This document shows, piece by piece, positions 7,453 to 16,382 of a DNA stretch of 64,000 nucleotides. The stretch lies in contig CP003316.1 in assembly GCA_000247545.1 (NCBI GenBank), forward strand, positions 2,079,233 to 2,143,232, in the 5' to 3' direction. The notes below the pieces were generated by a model that had not been told where the DNA came from, did no database searches, and saw only the letters and a program-made list of their open reading frames with translations. Positions within the stretch are counted from its first letter, which is position 1. The number at the start of each line of letters is the position of its first letter. Source of the stretch: Pyrobaculum oguniense TE7 (lineage in GTDB: Archaea; Thermoproteota; Thermoprotei; Thermoproteales; Thermoproteaceae). The translations under genes and the position numbers were made by a program.

Positions 7453-8514
7453 CTAGGGCAACGGCTCAAGTTCTTCTAAGGTCTGGGGGTCTAGCCTGAT
7501 CTTGCCGATTCTCACCTCGTCGAATTCGTGTGTCGTAGAGTACATGACTATTTTAGGCTCCAGCCTCTCCACTATTGCGTACCCCGCAAGTCCTCCGCCT
7601 CTGTAGAGCGCCGCCAGCAGATGTTTCAGGAAGTGCGGCGGCACTAAATAATCCCTACCCCTCTTCTCCGGCTCCTTCACCTCAGCAGGTGTGTACCTCC
7701 CCCAGGGACAGTTCAGTGAGCCGTCCCACCGGCAGTTGGCAACAATGTCAGGCTCTATCTGTACTTTGGCAACTGGTTTGATGTGCCTCTTGAACGCGTA
7801 GTTCCTCAGCTCCTTCCTCTCCTGCGGGCCTCTTGGATAAATGTAGGGCGGTTTCGACACCACAAGGCCTGGCAACACCTTCTCCCCTATGTTTATAACC
7901 TCTGGCTCCACCGCGTCTGCCAACGCCCTCAACAACTGCACGCCTCTTCCCGTAGTCCATCCAGGCGTATTTATAATAACTAGGTGGGGGTATTGCGCCA
8001 TGGCCTTTCTGAGACATCTAACTACGCCCGCTATTAGCAACTCCTCCATTCCCTGGAGATTCGCAGAGCCGACGTAGTACGCGTCAAGCGGCTCCAGCTC
8101 CGCTATATGGGGAACCGGAGCCGAGGTGCAACTATACGCGACGAAGCCAGGCGGTCCTATGTCTGACTGGCCGACGTCAGCGTCTACCACGCAGACCTTT
8201 TTGCCTCTGGCGACGTACAGATTTAGCAAATACGTCGTGAGACTACTTTTCCCCGAGTCCGTGGGCCCCACCAATGCCACTACTCCTTCAAGCACCTGCG
8301 CCCAGTCCTGCGGCGTCGTTGGCCCCTTTACTAAGATCAGCGATCCGCCTTCGAGCTCAAAAACTGCAGGGCCCTCCACTGGGTACTGCTTGTGGGGCGG
8401 AACGGCGAAGTGCTGGAACGCCGCCCCGAAGACTCTGCACGTGTCTAGGCAATGAACCTCGGCCGGCCCTCTTACAAGGGCGGTGTCGCCCTTGGGGACC
8501 ACGACTCTAAACAT
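7453..8514 (-). CDS. clp1: Polynucleotide 5'-hydroxyl kinase, Clp1/Grc3 family
   Basis: A 353-aa protein of the Clp1/Grc3 family, which phosphorylates the 5'-hydroxyl of RNA (and DNA) using ATP. The Walker A motif is GPTDSGKSS (about 83-91), followed by the family's DADVGQSDIG motif. The 'clasp'-type INTPGW lies downstream and a C-terminal beta domain completes the layout. In archaea this enzyme may act in tRNA splicing or RNA repair, which fits a genome with many tRNA introns. The ATG is at 8514; TATA-like ATTAAA lies at 8540-8535, within the divergent nfeD-like gene's promoter region. Confidence 0.88.
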   Translation of the reverse strand: MFRVVVPKGDTALVRGPAEVHCLDTCRVFGAAFQHFAVPPHKQYPVEGPAVFELEGGSLILVKGPTTPQDWAQVLEGVVALVGPTDSGKSSLTTYLLNLYVARGKKVCVVDADVGQSDIGPPGFVAYSCTSAPVPHIAELEPLDAYYVGSANLQGMEELLIAGVVRCLRKAMAQYPHLVIINTPGWTTGRGVQLLRALADAVEPEVINIGEKVLPGLVVSKPPYIYPRGPQERKELRNYAFKRHIKPVAKVQIEPDIVANCRWDGSLNCPWGRYTPAEVKEPEKRGRDYLVPPHFLKHLLAALYRGGGLAGYAIVERLEPKIVMYSTTHEFDEVRIGKIRLDPQTLEELEPLP

Positions 8515-8540
8515 ATATGTACATACTCAGCGGGTTTAAT
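8513..8540. promoter_or_regulatory. Interlocked divergent promoters of clp1 and the NfeD-like gene
   Basis: ATATAT at 8513-8518 precedes the plus-strand ATG at 8541 by about 25 nt. On the minus strand ATTAAA at 8540-8535 precedes the clp1 ATG at 8514 by about 24 nt. Each TATA element therefore abuts or overlaps the other gene's start codon, so the two promoters should compete for TBP/TFB binding. Confidence 0.5.
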
Positions 8541-8921
8541 ATGTCTCGGCTCGTGACGCTGGTAGCGCTACTTGACGACATCTTACTTTTTGTGTCGCCG
8601 GCTGTACTCGCATGGGTGTTATACGCCTTTGGCCTCATCCCGCTGTGGTCAGCCACGGCGATTTCCGCCCCCTTCATAGCCTTGGCGGTTTACGTAGGCG
8701 TGAAGGCGTTTAAGGAGGGGCCGAGAGGGTTCGCCTATGTTGGGGGGAGGGGGGTAGCTGTAGAGGATCTTCGGCCTTCAGGAGTTGTGAAAATAGGTGG
8801 GGAATACTGGAGGGCAATATGTAGGGACTGCGCTGTTGGGGCTGGGGAGTGTGTGGTGGTGGAGGAGGTGAAGGACGGAGTGGCCTACGTTAGGCCGTGC
8901 CGCTGGGCGACAGCCGGCTGA
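8541..8921 (+). CDS. NfeD-like membrane protein with OB-fold domain
   Basis: A protein of about 126 residues: two hydrophobic helices near the N-terminus (residues 12-55), then a small beta domain resembling the NfeD C-terminal OB fold (GGRGVAVEDLRPSGVV, GEYWRAI, VVVEEVKDGVAYV). NfeD proteins associate with stomatin-family membrane proteins. An ATG at 8517 would add eight residues, but the TATA spacing favours 8541. No stomatin or ClpP-like partner gene is adjacent. The 3' end overlaps the convergent coiled-coil gene by 32 bp. Confidence 0.7.
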   Translation: MSRLVTLVALLDDILLFVSPAVLAWVLYAFGLIPLWSATAISAPFIALAVYVGVKAFKEGPRGFAYVGGRGVAVEDLRPSGVVKIGGEYWRAICRDCAVGAGECVVVEEVKDGVAYVRPCRWATAG

Positions 8922-9444
8922 GTAGCTCCCATGTGTGTTTCATTATATCTATTTCCTGTTTAATTTTAGCATATGTCTCATCGTCAATTCTGCCAGCAGA
9001 TTTGGCGTCTTCAATTTTCTTTTCTAGCTCTACCAGGTCGAATTTTGACAAGTACTCCCTCGTAAGCGCCCTTGCCCATAGGTATAGTATTCTTGCTTCT
9101 ATCTCAGCCACTTTCCGGGTTAGGGAGTCCAGCTTGTCTTGGTACTCTTCTATCTTCTTTTGAAGCTCCGCGGAGAGAGCTTGGTAGTCTTTGTCTGAGA
9201 TTAGTCCCAGCTCTCTCTTGGCCAGCAACACTTCTTGCTCTCTCTTGAGGCTCTCCACTACGTTTTTCAACTGGTCAATTCTGACCTTTATCTTTGGGAG
9301 ATCCGCATCCCAGTTAGACTTAGTCCTGGTGGCAGAGTCGGTAAACGCCTTCCACGTATCCTCAATGCCTTTTAGCTTCTCGTCGTACTGGGATAGCAGC
9401 TTTTCAAGCTCGCCCAGGGCCAGGTAGGCTACGTCGAGACTCAT
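8890..9444 (-). CDS. Coiled-coil protein, downstream partner of a pair
   Basis: A 184-aa protein that is nearly all predicted coiled coil: long Lys/Glu/Leu heptads from about residue 8 to 165, with no cysteines or catalytic motifs. It ends with SAGRIDDETYAKIKQEIDIM, resembling a short SHOCT-like helical hairpin; GLISDKDYQALSAEL in the middle repeats the same idea. Its ATG overlaps the stop of the upstream coiled-coil gene as ATGA, so the two are co-translated and probably form a complex. The function is unknown; a structural or scaffolding role is only inferred. Confidence 0.7.
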   Translation of the reverse strand: MSLDVAYLALGELEKLLSQYDEKLKGIEDTWKAFTDSATRTKSNWDADLPKIKVRIDQLKNVVESLKREQEVLLAKRELGLISDKDYQALSAELQKKIEEYQDKLDSLTRKVAEIEARILYLWARALTREYLSKFDLVELEKKIEDAKSAGRIDDETYAKIKQEIDIMKHTWELLSRLSPSGTA

Positions 9445-10160
9445 TTCAACAACCCCTCCAACTCGCTCTTAAGTTTTTCGTATGTTTCGCGCGATATTTT
9501 GCCCTCTTTAAGAAGCTCCTCGAGTTTCGACAGCGACAGCTTCAGCGAGATCACCTCGGCGCTTGTAGATGTGGCCAGCACACGCCTGAAGTGCGAGCTG
9601 AGGCCCTCCTCTAGCGCGTTGTACTTAGATCTCACTTCTTCTAGGAGGTTTCTAAGGGCTTCTAGCCTCTCTGACAGGTCGCGCCTGGTGTTTTCAAAAG
9701 CATCTGGGGGCATAAACTCCCTTTTGAGCTCCAGCTCCGCCAGCATTTTCTCGTAGTCCCCTATTGTGCGGTTAAGCAAATCCTGCGCCCTGAGAAGCGC
9801 CATTTTCTCAACCTCCCACTGCCTCCGCGCATTCACCACGTTGCCCTCGTACTCGCTCCACATGCTGTCAAGCTTTTTCACCATGTCGTCGTACTTCAAC
9901 ACGACGTTGTCTATGACGGGCTTGATCGCCTTCTCGAATTCCGTCTCCGGCCTCTCGGCGGCTATGGAGAGCACCTCGGCCAGGGGCTTAGGAACCTCCT
10001 CAGGCTTAGGCGCCGGGCGCGCCTCGCGGGAGTATCTGATAAAGATGGGACACTCTGAGTAGTTGCCGACACAGTACCAGCTGAAGGGGTCTATCGGCCT
10101 GTTGGTGTAGTCGCATACAAACCCACCCTCTCCGCGCCTCAAAACTGGGCATACGCTCAT
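9441..10160 (-). CDS. Coiled-coil protein with N-terminal four-cysteine cluster
   Basis: A 239-aa protein in two parts. Residues 1-40 contain four cysteines (positions 4, 16, 30, 37; CPVLRRGEGGFVC, then WYCVGNYSECP) that could bind a metal. A Pro-rich linker (about 49-61) leads to a coiled coil of about 165 residues. The last 30 residues (LSKLEELLKEGKISRETYEK) form a SHOCT-like hairpin like that in the downstream partner. The ATG at 10160 has TATATATTTT about 27 nt upstream. Arcadin-like cytoskeletal roles were considered, but no crenactin gene is nearby. Confidence 0.7.
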   Translation of the reverse strand: MSVCPVLRRGEGGFVCDYTNRPIDPFSWYCVGNYSECPIFIRYSREARPAPKPEEVPKPLAEVLSIAAERPETEFEKAIKPVIDNVVLKYDDMVKKLDSMWSEYEGNVVNARRQWEVEKMALLRAQDLLNRTIGDYEKMLAELELKREFMPPDAFENTRRDLSERLEALRNLLEEVRSKYNALEEGLSSHFRRVLATSTSAEVISLKLSLSKLEELLKEGKISRETYEKLKSELEGLLK

Positions 10161-10191
10161 CGCCTTGACTGTGTTGGAAAATATATATCTA

Positions 10192-10869
10192 TTACGGCTT
10201 CAAACCGCTTACTTCTAACCCCCCGGCCTTTAAGAGGTCGTCCAGCGTCCCGACGTCGTGAAAGACCGCCTCCTTCGCCACGTACACCGCCACGCGAGGT
10301 AGAAGAGAGGAGGCCAGCTCGTTCATGTCGAGGTAGCGCTCCTCCAGGTTTTTGAGCACTTCCTCCGACGCTATGTAAATACCTGTGGAAGTTATATATT
10401 CAAAAGTTGGCTTTTCTCTCCAAGCCCTCAACGTAGCGCCCTCCATTTCGAGAACGCCGAAACGCAAGGCGGTTCTGTGACTCTGCCCTACAACAGTTAG
10501 CAAAGCCCCCGTCTGTTTATGCAACTGGAGAGGCGCGGTTAAATCTAGGTTTGTCAAGACGTCTGTATTAGCGACGGCAACGTCCCCCTCCGCCCACTCC
10601 TTCGCATAATAAAGCTGGCCCGCTGTCCCCAATAGTTTTCTCGACTTGAAAAAAGCAATATCTGGGTAAAACTCGGAGAGGTATCTCTCCAAGATGTCCT
10701 GCATGTAGTACCCCACCACCGCGATTTCCCTGACCCCGTTTAGCCTTAGCCACTCTATAATGCGAGATATCAGCGGAATACCCCTAACGGCAACTAGGGG
10801 CTTCGGGACGAAAAAAGTTATTGGCCTCAGCCTCGTCCCCAGCCCAGCGGCAAGTATTACAGCCTTCAC
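10192..10869 (-). CDS. Sugar-phosphate nucleotidyltransferase
   Basis: A 225-aa NTP-transferase that joins a sugar-1-phosphate to a nucleotide. The signature KAVILAAGLGTRLRPITFFVPKPLV is at the N-terminus (split here as the GLGTRLRP loop and the PKPL Lys). The Mg-binding Asp lies in the VANTDVLTN segment. It lacks the left-handed beta-helix of bifunctional GlmU types, so it is the short form. The GTG start at 10869 overlaps the stop of the Cys-rich gene (GTGA), and the sugar kinase lies upstream, suggesting an activated-sugar pathway. The nucleotide specificity is unknown. Confidence 0.88.
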   Translation of the reverse strand: MKAVILAAGLGTRLRPITFFVPKPLVAVRGIPLISRIIEWLRLNGVREIAVVGYYMQDILERYLSEFYPDIAFFKSRKLLGTAGQLYYAKEWAEGDVAVANTDVLTNLDLTAPLQLHKQTGALLTVVGQSHRTALRFGVLEMEGATLRAWREKPTFEYITSTGIYIASEEVLKNLEERYLDMNELASSLLPRVAVYVAKEAVFHDVGTLDDLLKAGGLEVSGLKP

Positions 10870-11204
10870 AAATAGTCGCCTAGCCCGTGCCTTTTCAAAT
10901 GCGCTCTTATCTTCTCCACCTCTTTCTCCATCTTTCTCACCTCGGCTAAGATGTCTTTTTTGACCTCCTCCTCGCCAGTTGCCTTGTAGGTGCAGTACCC
11001 CTCCGGCGTCATTGCCCTAGCCTCGCAGTAGGCATATTGGCACTTTGCGCCGATGCACTCGTCGTTTAGCCAAGTACACCAAAAAACTATCTTGTTTCCC
11101 TTTATAGAGGGCTTAAGCGCTTTCTTCCCACATCTAAACAACGACGAGCCGTTTGGGCCGAAGGCGCATTTAGGGCCTAGGCACAAGGTCTTCTGTGCCA
11201 CCAC
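10866..11204 (-). CDS. Cys-rich hypothetical protein with C-terminal helix
   Basis: A protein of about 112 residues with eight cysteines in its first 75 residues (LCLGPKC, RCGKK, WCTWLNDEC, AKCQYAYC, GYCTY), a pattern suited to metal or Fe-S binding, followed by a charged 40-residue helix. I do not recognise the family. A longer frame from 11270 would overlap the kinase gene by 47 bp. The GTG at 11204 is preferred because TTTAAAAA lies about 24 nt upstream, overlapping the kinase stop codon. It is coupled to the nucleotidyltransferase through a GTGA overlap. Confidence 0.65.
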   Translation of the reverse strand: MVAQKTLCLGPKCAFGPNGSSLFRCGKKALKPSIKGNKIVFWCTWLNDECIGAKCQYAYCEARAMTPEGYCTYKATGEEEVKKDILAEVRKMEKEVEKIRAHLKRHGLGDYL

Positions 11205-11223
11205 GTATTTAGATCTTCTGTTT

Positions 11224-12138
11224 TTAAATCTTGTACCCAAGAGACTCAAGAAAAGAGCGGACTTCGTCATACCTCGGCGACGAGCGGGCGCCCGGCCTCG
11301 TCACCTTAATAGCCGCCGCGGCGTTGGCGAATAACAACTTTTCGTACAAATCCCTCCCTCTTAGGTGCATGGCTATGTACGCCGCCGCGAAGCTGTCGCC
11401 AGCCCCCGTTGTGTCCAACGCAGCGACTTTGAAAGCATCTACATGTAGAAGTTTTCCTCCTCTATATGCTACGGCGCCGAGGGGGCCGAGCGTGACGACT
11501 AGCTCGCCGACTTTAAGCTCTTTTGCCAGCTTCTCCACAGCAGATCTGTGATCGCCGGTGTTGGCGAGCATTTTAGCCTCTACGTGGTTCATAAAAACCA
11601 CGTCGACGCCCTCTACAGTCGCCCTGACGATCTCCAGCCCCTTCCTCGCCAGTGCGGTCCCCCCGTCCACAGACACCGAGGCGCCTACTTCTCTGGCAAT
11701 TTCCTTCGCCTTGGTTATCAGCTCAGTCCTGCCGGTGGCCAAGTGGATGTGATTAACGCCCTCGAACTTGTCCGGAGTCAAGTCCGCCGGGGTGAGGCCC
11801 AGGTTGGCGCCGCGAAACGACACCATTCTCTTAATACCGTCTGGGTGCACGAGAACGACGACAACCCCCGACCTAACTCCGGTCACCCTCTTCACAGCAA
11901 CCTCGACGCCCTCGGCCAAGAGCTCTCTTAGCGATATATCTCCAAGGGGGTCGTCGCCAACTGCGCCTATGAACCTGGCGCCGAGGCCCATTCTAGCTAT
12001 CGCCACGGCGAAATTCGCGGCAGAGCCTCCGCCCCCAGTGTACAAGTCCAACGCCTCGATGTTCTCGTCGGGGCCGGGCAACTCGGATATTCTGAGATAT
12101 ATGTCAAAATTGAGGTTCCCAATAGACGCCACCTTCAC
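11224..12138 (-). CDS. PfkB-family carbohydrate/nucleoside kinase
   Basis: A 304-aa ribokinase-like enzyme that phosphorylates a sugar or nucleoside with ATP. The N-terminal substrate motif GGGGSAANFAVAIARMG is present, and the C-terminal PfkB signature appears as DTTGAGDSFAAAY, where the second Asp is the catalytic base. The family NxxE motif appears as NHVEAK. A TTG at 12147 is possible, but the GTG at 12138 is better spaced from TTATAAAC (12164-12157). The downstream Cys-rich and nucleotidyltransferase genes form an operon. The substrate cannot be read from the sequence. Confidence 0.85.
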   Translation of the reverse strand: MKVASIGNLNFDIYLRISELPGPDENIEALDLYTGGGGSAANFAVAIARMGLGARFIGAVGDDPLGDISLRELLAEGVEVAVKRVTGVRSGVVVVLVHPDGIKRMVSFRGANLGLTPADLTPDKFEGVNHIHLATGRTELITKAKEIAREVGASVSVDGGTALARKGLEIVRATVEGVDVVFMNHVEAKMLANTGDHRSAVEKLAKELKVGELVVTLGPLGAVAYRGGKLLHVDAFKVAALDTTGAGDSFAAAYIAMHLRGRDLYEKLLFANAAAAIKVTRPGARSSPRYDEVRSFLESLGYKI

Positions 12139-12148
12139 ACTACCCAAA

Positions 12149-12165
12149 TTTTTTAAGTTTATAAC
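12149..12165. promoter_or_regulatory. Divergent TATA elements of PfkB kinase and the 12177 gene
   Basis: TTTTTTAAG (12149-12157) is about 27 nt upstream of the plus-strand GTG at 12177, and TTATAAAC on the minus strand (12164-12157) is about 26 nt upstream of the kinase GTG at 12138. The two core promoters abut back to back in a gap of under 40 bp. Confidence 0.45.
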
Positions 12166-12176
12166 AAAACACAGTT

Positions 12177-12698
12177 GTGGACGTTCAGAAGTTGTTAGAG
12201 CTTAGAAAAGTGCTGGAGGAAAAAATCTCGAAACTCCAGGAGGAGGTGAAATTCTACACAGCGCTTCTGGAGATGCTAGACAAGGCCATAGGCGAGAAGT
12301 CTTTCACAACCGCCGCGCAGCAGATATCCAAAACCGAAGTGACTGCGGCGACTAAGCCGGAGGCTGTTGAGCAAATCAAGGGGAGGGGCGGCGAGGTGTA
12401 CGCCACCGCGGAGGTCTACGACAACTACCTGTACATAAGATTCAGAGAGCCAGTCAAGCTCGACAGTTTGTTCAAGAGGTTCTTCCTTGACAAGTTTCTC
12501 CAAAAGCACAGAGATGAAGACGCCGCCGAGGCTAGGCGTGGATCTATAAAACAAGACGAGGTCTTGAGGTACGAGCTCGAAGAGGGGGCCGAGGGGGAGG
12601 TTGCGGGGATCAAGATCTACAACTACCGGACACCGGAGAGGAGGAGGGAGATATTGAGAGTGCTACGCTGGACGCTTGAGAAGGTCTACTCAGGCTGA
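12177..12698 (+). CDS. Hypothetical protein, N-terminal coiled coil plus alpha/beta domain
   Basis: A 173-aa protein. Residues 3-40 form a Leu/Lys/Glu coiled coil, followed by a Thr/Ala/Lys linker (about 45-70). A C-terminal alpha/beta domain contains [15 protein letters not shown] and the basic [15 protein letters not shown] helix. The layout suggests a dimerising protein with a nucleic-acid-binding or partner domain, but no family can be named. The GTG at 12177 is supported by upstream TATA spacing. The 3' end overlaps the ligase stop by 13 bp (convergent). Confidence 0.6.
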   Translation: MDVQKLLELRKVLEEKISKLQEEVKFYTALLEMLDKAIGEKSFTTAAQQISKTEVTAATKPEAVEQIKGRGGEVYATAEVYDNYLYIRFREPVKLDSLFKRFFLDKFLQKHRDEDAAEARRGSIKQDEVLRYELEEGAEGEVAGIKIYNYRTPERRREILRVLRWTLEKVYSG

Positions 12699-14440
12699 GC
12701 CACCTTTTTCTGCCTTTTGTAGAGCTCTAGCATCTCGGCGACCGTGGTGGCTTGCTCCGGCCCCTTGTCTGTCCTATAGCGGCCGGTGAAGCGGGGGAAC
12801 CTCACCGCTAGCCCAACCCCAGGCCTAACGGCGCCGAGACAACAAGTGTGTAGCGGAGAGAGAGTTATCTCTGCGCCGATTACCTCTATTACCACCTGCG
12901 GCACAAACCACACGTCGGCCTCCATCTTTGATGATACCCGGGGGTGTCTGTGAGGTATTTTTAGAGGCTGGAGGATCTCATACATTTTCTTCAAATCTGC
13001 GTCTGTAAAGCCGCTACCCACTTTGCACACGGTGTAGAACATATCACTGGAGGGGTCGTAGGCGGCTAAGAGAAAGGCGCCGTAGAGGCCGGCTCTTTTT
13101 CCACGGCCGTAGAAGGCCCCCACCACCACTAGATCTACCGTGTCTATCATCTCGCTCTTGTAATCACGCTTGTACTTAATCCAGTTCCACCCCCTCGCCC
13201 CCATTTCGTACTCCGATGTCGGCGACTTGCAGATGAGACCCTCTGTGCCCACTGAGACGGCCTCGTGGAAAAACACGTCAACTGAATCTGGATCGTCGAG
13301 CATCAGCCATTTCGCTATCTGCACCTTGTCGCTTTCTTGGACAATTTCAGAGAGCTTCACGCGGCGGTATATCAAAGGCTCGTTGGTCAAATCCTCCCCG
13401 TCGACGAATATAACATCGAAGAGGTATAGGACCGTGGGATACATCTCCATCGCCGCAACCACCTCGTGCTTCCTCTTCCTGTGCATAAGCTCTTGAAACG
13501 GCAACATTTCGCCGGTGTCTGGATCCACCGCCACGATCTCCCCCTCTAGAATGGCCTCTCTCGCCATTACAGCCTCCTTCACGGCCTTAACCACGTCTGG
13601 ATAGGCGTGAGTAATGTCCTCAAGCCTCCGACTGAAAATCCTCACCCCGCTCTGCGATATATGTATCTGCGCCCTCTCCCCGTCGTATTTATACTCACAT
13701 ATCGCTGTGCCGCCCAGCTTAGCCAAGATCTCAGACGATGAGGACAGCCTCTGCGCCAACATGGGAAGAACGGGGACGCCAGGCGTCACCTTCACCTCGT
13801 CCAGGGGCTTCCCGGAGGCGACGAGCTTGGCGAGGTGGCCGAGGTCGGGGTAGACGTGGTAGGCCCTCTCTAAATCCTCCTTTCTCACACCGTAGGCATC
13901 CGCCAGCGCCTCGATTATCGTCATGTCGGCAACGCCGAGCCTAAGCTTCCCAACAACAAAACGGGCGATGTACTTCCCCTCTTCAGGCGAGGACCTGGCA
14001 AACAGCGAGGAGAGAAGGGCGATTTTCATGTCTTGCGCCCCCTCGCCGCTTGCCCTCGCCACTTTGAGTAGGGTGTCGTAAACCTCGGACACCTCCAGCG
14101 GCTTCTGCGAGCCGAAGGTCAGTAGCCCCGGTCGCTTAGACGATGCAAGAGATCGCCGCGCCGCCTCACCTATGTCACCAGTCTTCTTGTATAGGGACTC
14201 CAGCTCCGCCTGGGATGTCCCAGTGGCCTTTGCCAAAGCTCTGAGACACAGCTTCTCCCCCACCCCCAACTCAAGGCCCTCCCAAGGAGGTCTCAAATCC
14301 CCCAAAATTAGGTAGATAACTTTGTCTATCTCCTCAGGCAACGCCTTCTTGAAGAGCGAAGCCAAAAGCTTAACCATTACGCTCCTCTGCGTCGTGGACT
14401 CAACAGCGGCGAGCGCCTTTACCAACTCACCAAACTGCAC
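12686..14440 (-). CDS. lig: ATP-dependent DNA ligase
   Basis: A 584-aa replicative and repair DNA ligase of the archaeal/eukaryal type. The adenylation motif I is KYDGER (in [13 protein letters not shown], Lys being the AMP-accepting residue). Further nucleotidyltransferase motifs follow (SRRLED, EGEIVA, EGLICK), then the OB domain; an N-terminal DNA-binding helical domain of about 215 residues precedes them. The length is normal for the family. The GTG at 14440 has TTTTTAAAT about 27 nt upstream, inside the end of cyaB. Confidence 0.95.
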   Translation of the reverse strand: MQFGELVKALAAVESTTQRSVMVKLLASLFKKALPEEIDKVIYLILGDLRPPWEGLELGVGEKLCLRALAKATGTSQAELESLYKKTGDIGEAARRSLASSKRPGLLTFGSQKPLEVSEVYDTLLKVARASGEGAQDMKIALLSSLFARSSPEEGKYIARFVVGKLRLGVADMTIIEALADAYGVRKEDLERAYHVYPDLGHLAKLVASGKPLDEVKVTPGVPVLPMLAQRLSSSSEILAKLGGTAICEYKYDGERAQIHISQSGVRIFSRRLEDITHAYPDVVKAVKEAVMAREAILEGEIVAVDPDTGEMLPFQELMHRKRKHEVVAAMEMYPTVLYLFDVIFVDGEDLTNEPLIYRRVKLSEIVQESDKVQIAKWLMLDDPDSVDVFFHEAVSVGTEGLICKSPTSEYEMGARGWNWIKYKRDYKSEMIDTVDLVVVGAFYGRGKRAGLYGAFLLAAYDPSSDMFYTVCKVGSGFTDADLKKMYEILQPLKIPHRHPRVSSKMEADVWFVPQVVIEVIGAEITLSPLHTCCLGAVRPGVGLAVRFPRFTGRYRTDKGPEQATTVAEMLELYKRQKKVAQPE

Positions 14441-14447
14441 TAAAAGA

Positions 14448-14978
14448 CTAGCTCCCAGATTTAAAAATCTTCAAAAAAAGCTCAAGATAAGTCTCCCGAA
14501 CCTCCTCCTTTAGCCCCAGGGCAGAAGCTAGCTTCCTGACCTCCCTAACAGCGCCTTCAACCTCCCCCACGTCCGCCACGGCTTTTTCTATTTCCACAAA
14601 CTCTCCAAGCCCCTCCACCTCGTCGAGGGAAACCAATATATCGCCCCTCCGGTAGTACTCGCGCCTTTTCCTAACAGTAGCCACTGGTGCGAAGCCCAGC
14701 TTTTTAAAAACCTCCACAACCTCTACGCCGGAACTTGCCGTAATCTCCAGCCGGGTCTTGGCCTCACTCCCAGTTCTCGGACCCTTGTAGGTCACTGAGG
14801 CTACGCCCCCAGATACCCTGACCCTCAACGCCTCGTCTGAAGCCGAGAAGTCCCTACACGGGTGTTGGAAGTAGATGTCCACCTCCTCTGTAGAGGAGAG
14901 GAGAGAAAAGCCGAGACCACGCAGAGCCTCTCTTACTTCAGAAAGCCGGGCCCTATACTTAACCTCCACTTCTAGCAT
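14448..14978 (-). CDS. cyaB: CYTH domain protein, class IV adenylate cyclase type (CyaB)
   Basis: A 176-aa CYTH-superfamily protein. The N-terminal EVEVKYR gives the diagnostic ExExK metal/triphosphate-binding motif. Acidic and basic strand residues of the tunnel follow ([40 protein letters not shown]). CyaB-type members can make cAMP, while related members hydrolyse triphosphates such as thiamine triphosphate or tripolyphosphate; the sequence alone does not decide. It overlaps the upstream Pro-rich gene by 20 bp, implying coupled translation. Confidence 0.8.
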   Translation of the reverse strand: MLEVEVKYRARLSEVREALRGLGFSLLSSTEEVDIYFQHPCRDFSASDEALRVRVSGGVASVTYKGPRTGSEAKTRLEITASSGVEVVEVFKKLGFAPVATVRKRREYYRRGDILVSLDEVEGLGEFVEIEKAVADVGEVEGAVREVRKLASALGLKEEVRETYLELFLKIFKSGS

Positions 14979-15696
14979 ATTGCTTGCAAGGCGGCGATGT
15001 AGGATTAGAAACTGCGAAGCCGAACAAGAAGCAACGCGACGTCAACTGCCCGAAGTACGCACACTCGCCGCAGTTGTCAGGCCGCCCCAAGACCAACTTC
15101 ACAACCGCTGTAAGAGGACGAGGAACACCAGGTGTAGGCGGAGGAGGAGGCGGCGGGGGCTCAATAGGCTTAGGCTCAGCTCTGGGGGGAATAGTCTCTA
15201 CTGGCGAAATTTCGGGTGGGGGCGGCGGAGGTGGCGGAGGAGGCGGTGGGAGAGGAGCCGGGGCTACCGGCTGGGGCGGCGGCAGCTCCTTCACCACGGG
15301 CTGAACGGGGGCAGGGGTAGGCCTCGGCGGGACAAGCTCCAGCGTGGCAAGTTCTGGAAACTCCGCACGGGCCCTGTCTTGAATTGCCCGAAGAACGTCT
15401 CCCACGGGCACATCGCCCTCTCCCACCTTTACGCCGTCAACAACAACGGCGGGGAACCTCGTAATTCCGTACTTCTTCAACATATTCACAAGAGATCTGT
15501 AGTGTGGTGGCACCCTCTCAGGCGGCTCCCCCACAAGTCTCAGCACCTGATCCACCGCGTCTGGCCTAATCTTCACTGTGGCAAGCCTAATCTTGTCAGG
15601 TCTCTGGACCTGCCCCCTGAGATCCTCCACGACTTTTTTAAGAGAGTTTTCAAGCTCGGCTGACTGCCCGGCCACCACGAAGAGCTCGATGTACAT
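14959..15696 (-). CDS. Thioredoxin-fold protein with polyproline linker and Cys-cluster tail
   Basis: A 245-aa protein with an unusual layout. Residues 1-110 look like a thioredoxin/glutaredoxin-like fold (MYIELFVVAG, then RFPAVVVDGVKVGEG), but with no CxxC redox pair. Residues 118-190 are a linker dominated by proline, including runs of 12 and 8 Pro. The final 45 residues carry four Cys (CGECAYF, SRCFLFG, PPCKQY) that probably bind a metal. The long Pro stretches should act as a rigid spacer. The ATG at 15696 has TTTTATATA about 27 nt upstream. It overlaps cyaB, so both may share a regulatory role. Confidence 0.65.
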   Translation of the reverse strand: MYIELFVVAGQSAELENSLKKVVEDLRGQVQRPDKIRLATVKIRPDAVDQVLRLVGEPPERVPPHYRSLVNMLKKYGITRFPAVVVDGVKVGEGDVPVGDVLRAIQDRARAEFPELATLELVPPRPTPAPVQPVVKELPPPQPVAPAPLPPPPPPPPPPPPEISPVETIPPRAEPKPIEPPPPPPPPTPGVPRPLTAVVKLVLGRPDNCGECAYFGQLTSRCFLFGFAVSNPTSPPCKQYARSGG

Positions 15697-15725
15697 TGCA
15701 CTAAAGGCGCCCCATATATAAAAGC

Positions 15726-16322
15726 TTAACGCATAACTTCGAGATATTGCCTAATCACCCTAGACTTCCACAACTCGCGCTCAATCACATCGCCCTCGGG
15801 GCGCAGCTCGTAGAAAATCCGCGTCTTGAACTTATACAGCTTGTCAGGAACGCCCACCATAGACTCGACGTAGCGCAACAAAGGCGGGCCTATTAGACGC
15901 CTCTCGATCATAGTCTGCGGCAAAACCACGAACCTACGAGAGCCCGAAACCGCGTAGACGCCCTCAACCCCCCACCGGAAGCCGTCGAGAGAGCCGTCCC
16001 ACCCCACAAGCCCCTCGACAAGCGTAACCTCAATCACAGACCTCCTCAAGTCAAACTCGGTAAACCTAGGAATAGAATAAACGAGCTTAGCCGATATCTT
16101 GGCCAGGTCGTACGCCAAGTCTTGAAAAGGCTCCACAGTCCCAAGCGAGCCCCTCACCTCCCTCCGCTGATACCCGCCAGATCTCACAATCGACTCAACG
16201 GCGACAAACACCCCCGCCCTCATGGCGGATAAGACTGGGTGGCGCTCAGGCACAGGCAGACCACGTAGCCTACTCAACATGGCACTACGGACATGGGCAA
16301 TGAGCTCAGAACCTAAAGACAT
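15726..16322 (-). CDS. Diverged AMMECR1-domain protein
   Basis: A 198-aa protein resembling AMMECR1. The family LRGCIG motif appears as [20 protein letters not shown], the conserved core Cys being Ser. A matching central region follows ([14 protein letters not shown]), then [20 protein letters not shown], which parallels the G.hGl.v......LPQv pattern. The biochemical function of AMMECR1 is unknown, although it is often linked in archaea with MEMO-type proteins, and one is present at 36629-37474. The missing Cys makes the assignment less certain. Confidence 0.55.
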   Translation of the reverse strand: MSLGSELIAHVRSAMLSRLRGLPVPERHPVLSAMRAGVFVAVESIVRSGGYQRREVRGSLGTVEPFQDLAYDLAKISAKLVYSIPRFTEFDLRRSVIEVTLVEGLVGWDGSLDGFRWGVEGVYAVSGSRRFVVLPQTMIERRLIGPPLLRYVESMVGVPDKLYKFKTRIFYELRPEGDVIERELWKSRVIRQYLEVMR

Positions 16323-16382
16323 AGAAAGACGTGGGCAGGAAAATAAAAAGAAGAGGAGGTAATACGAAAAAAGATTGGGGGT

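Noticed and set aside
14984-15304. Gly-rich plus-strand ORF opposite the polyproline gene
   Set aside because: It is the antisense of the Pro-rich linker; the long Gly run mirrors Pro codons and there is no start signal.
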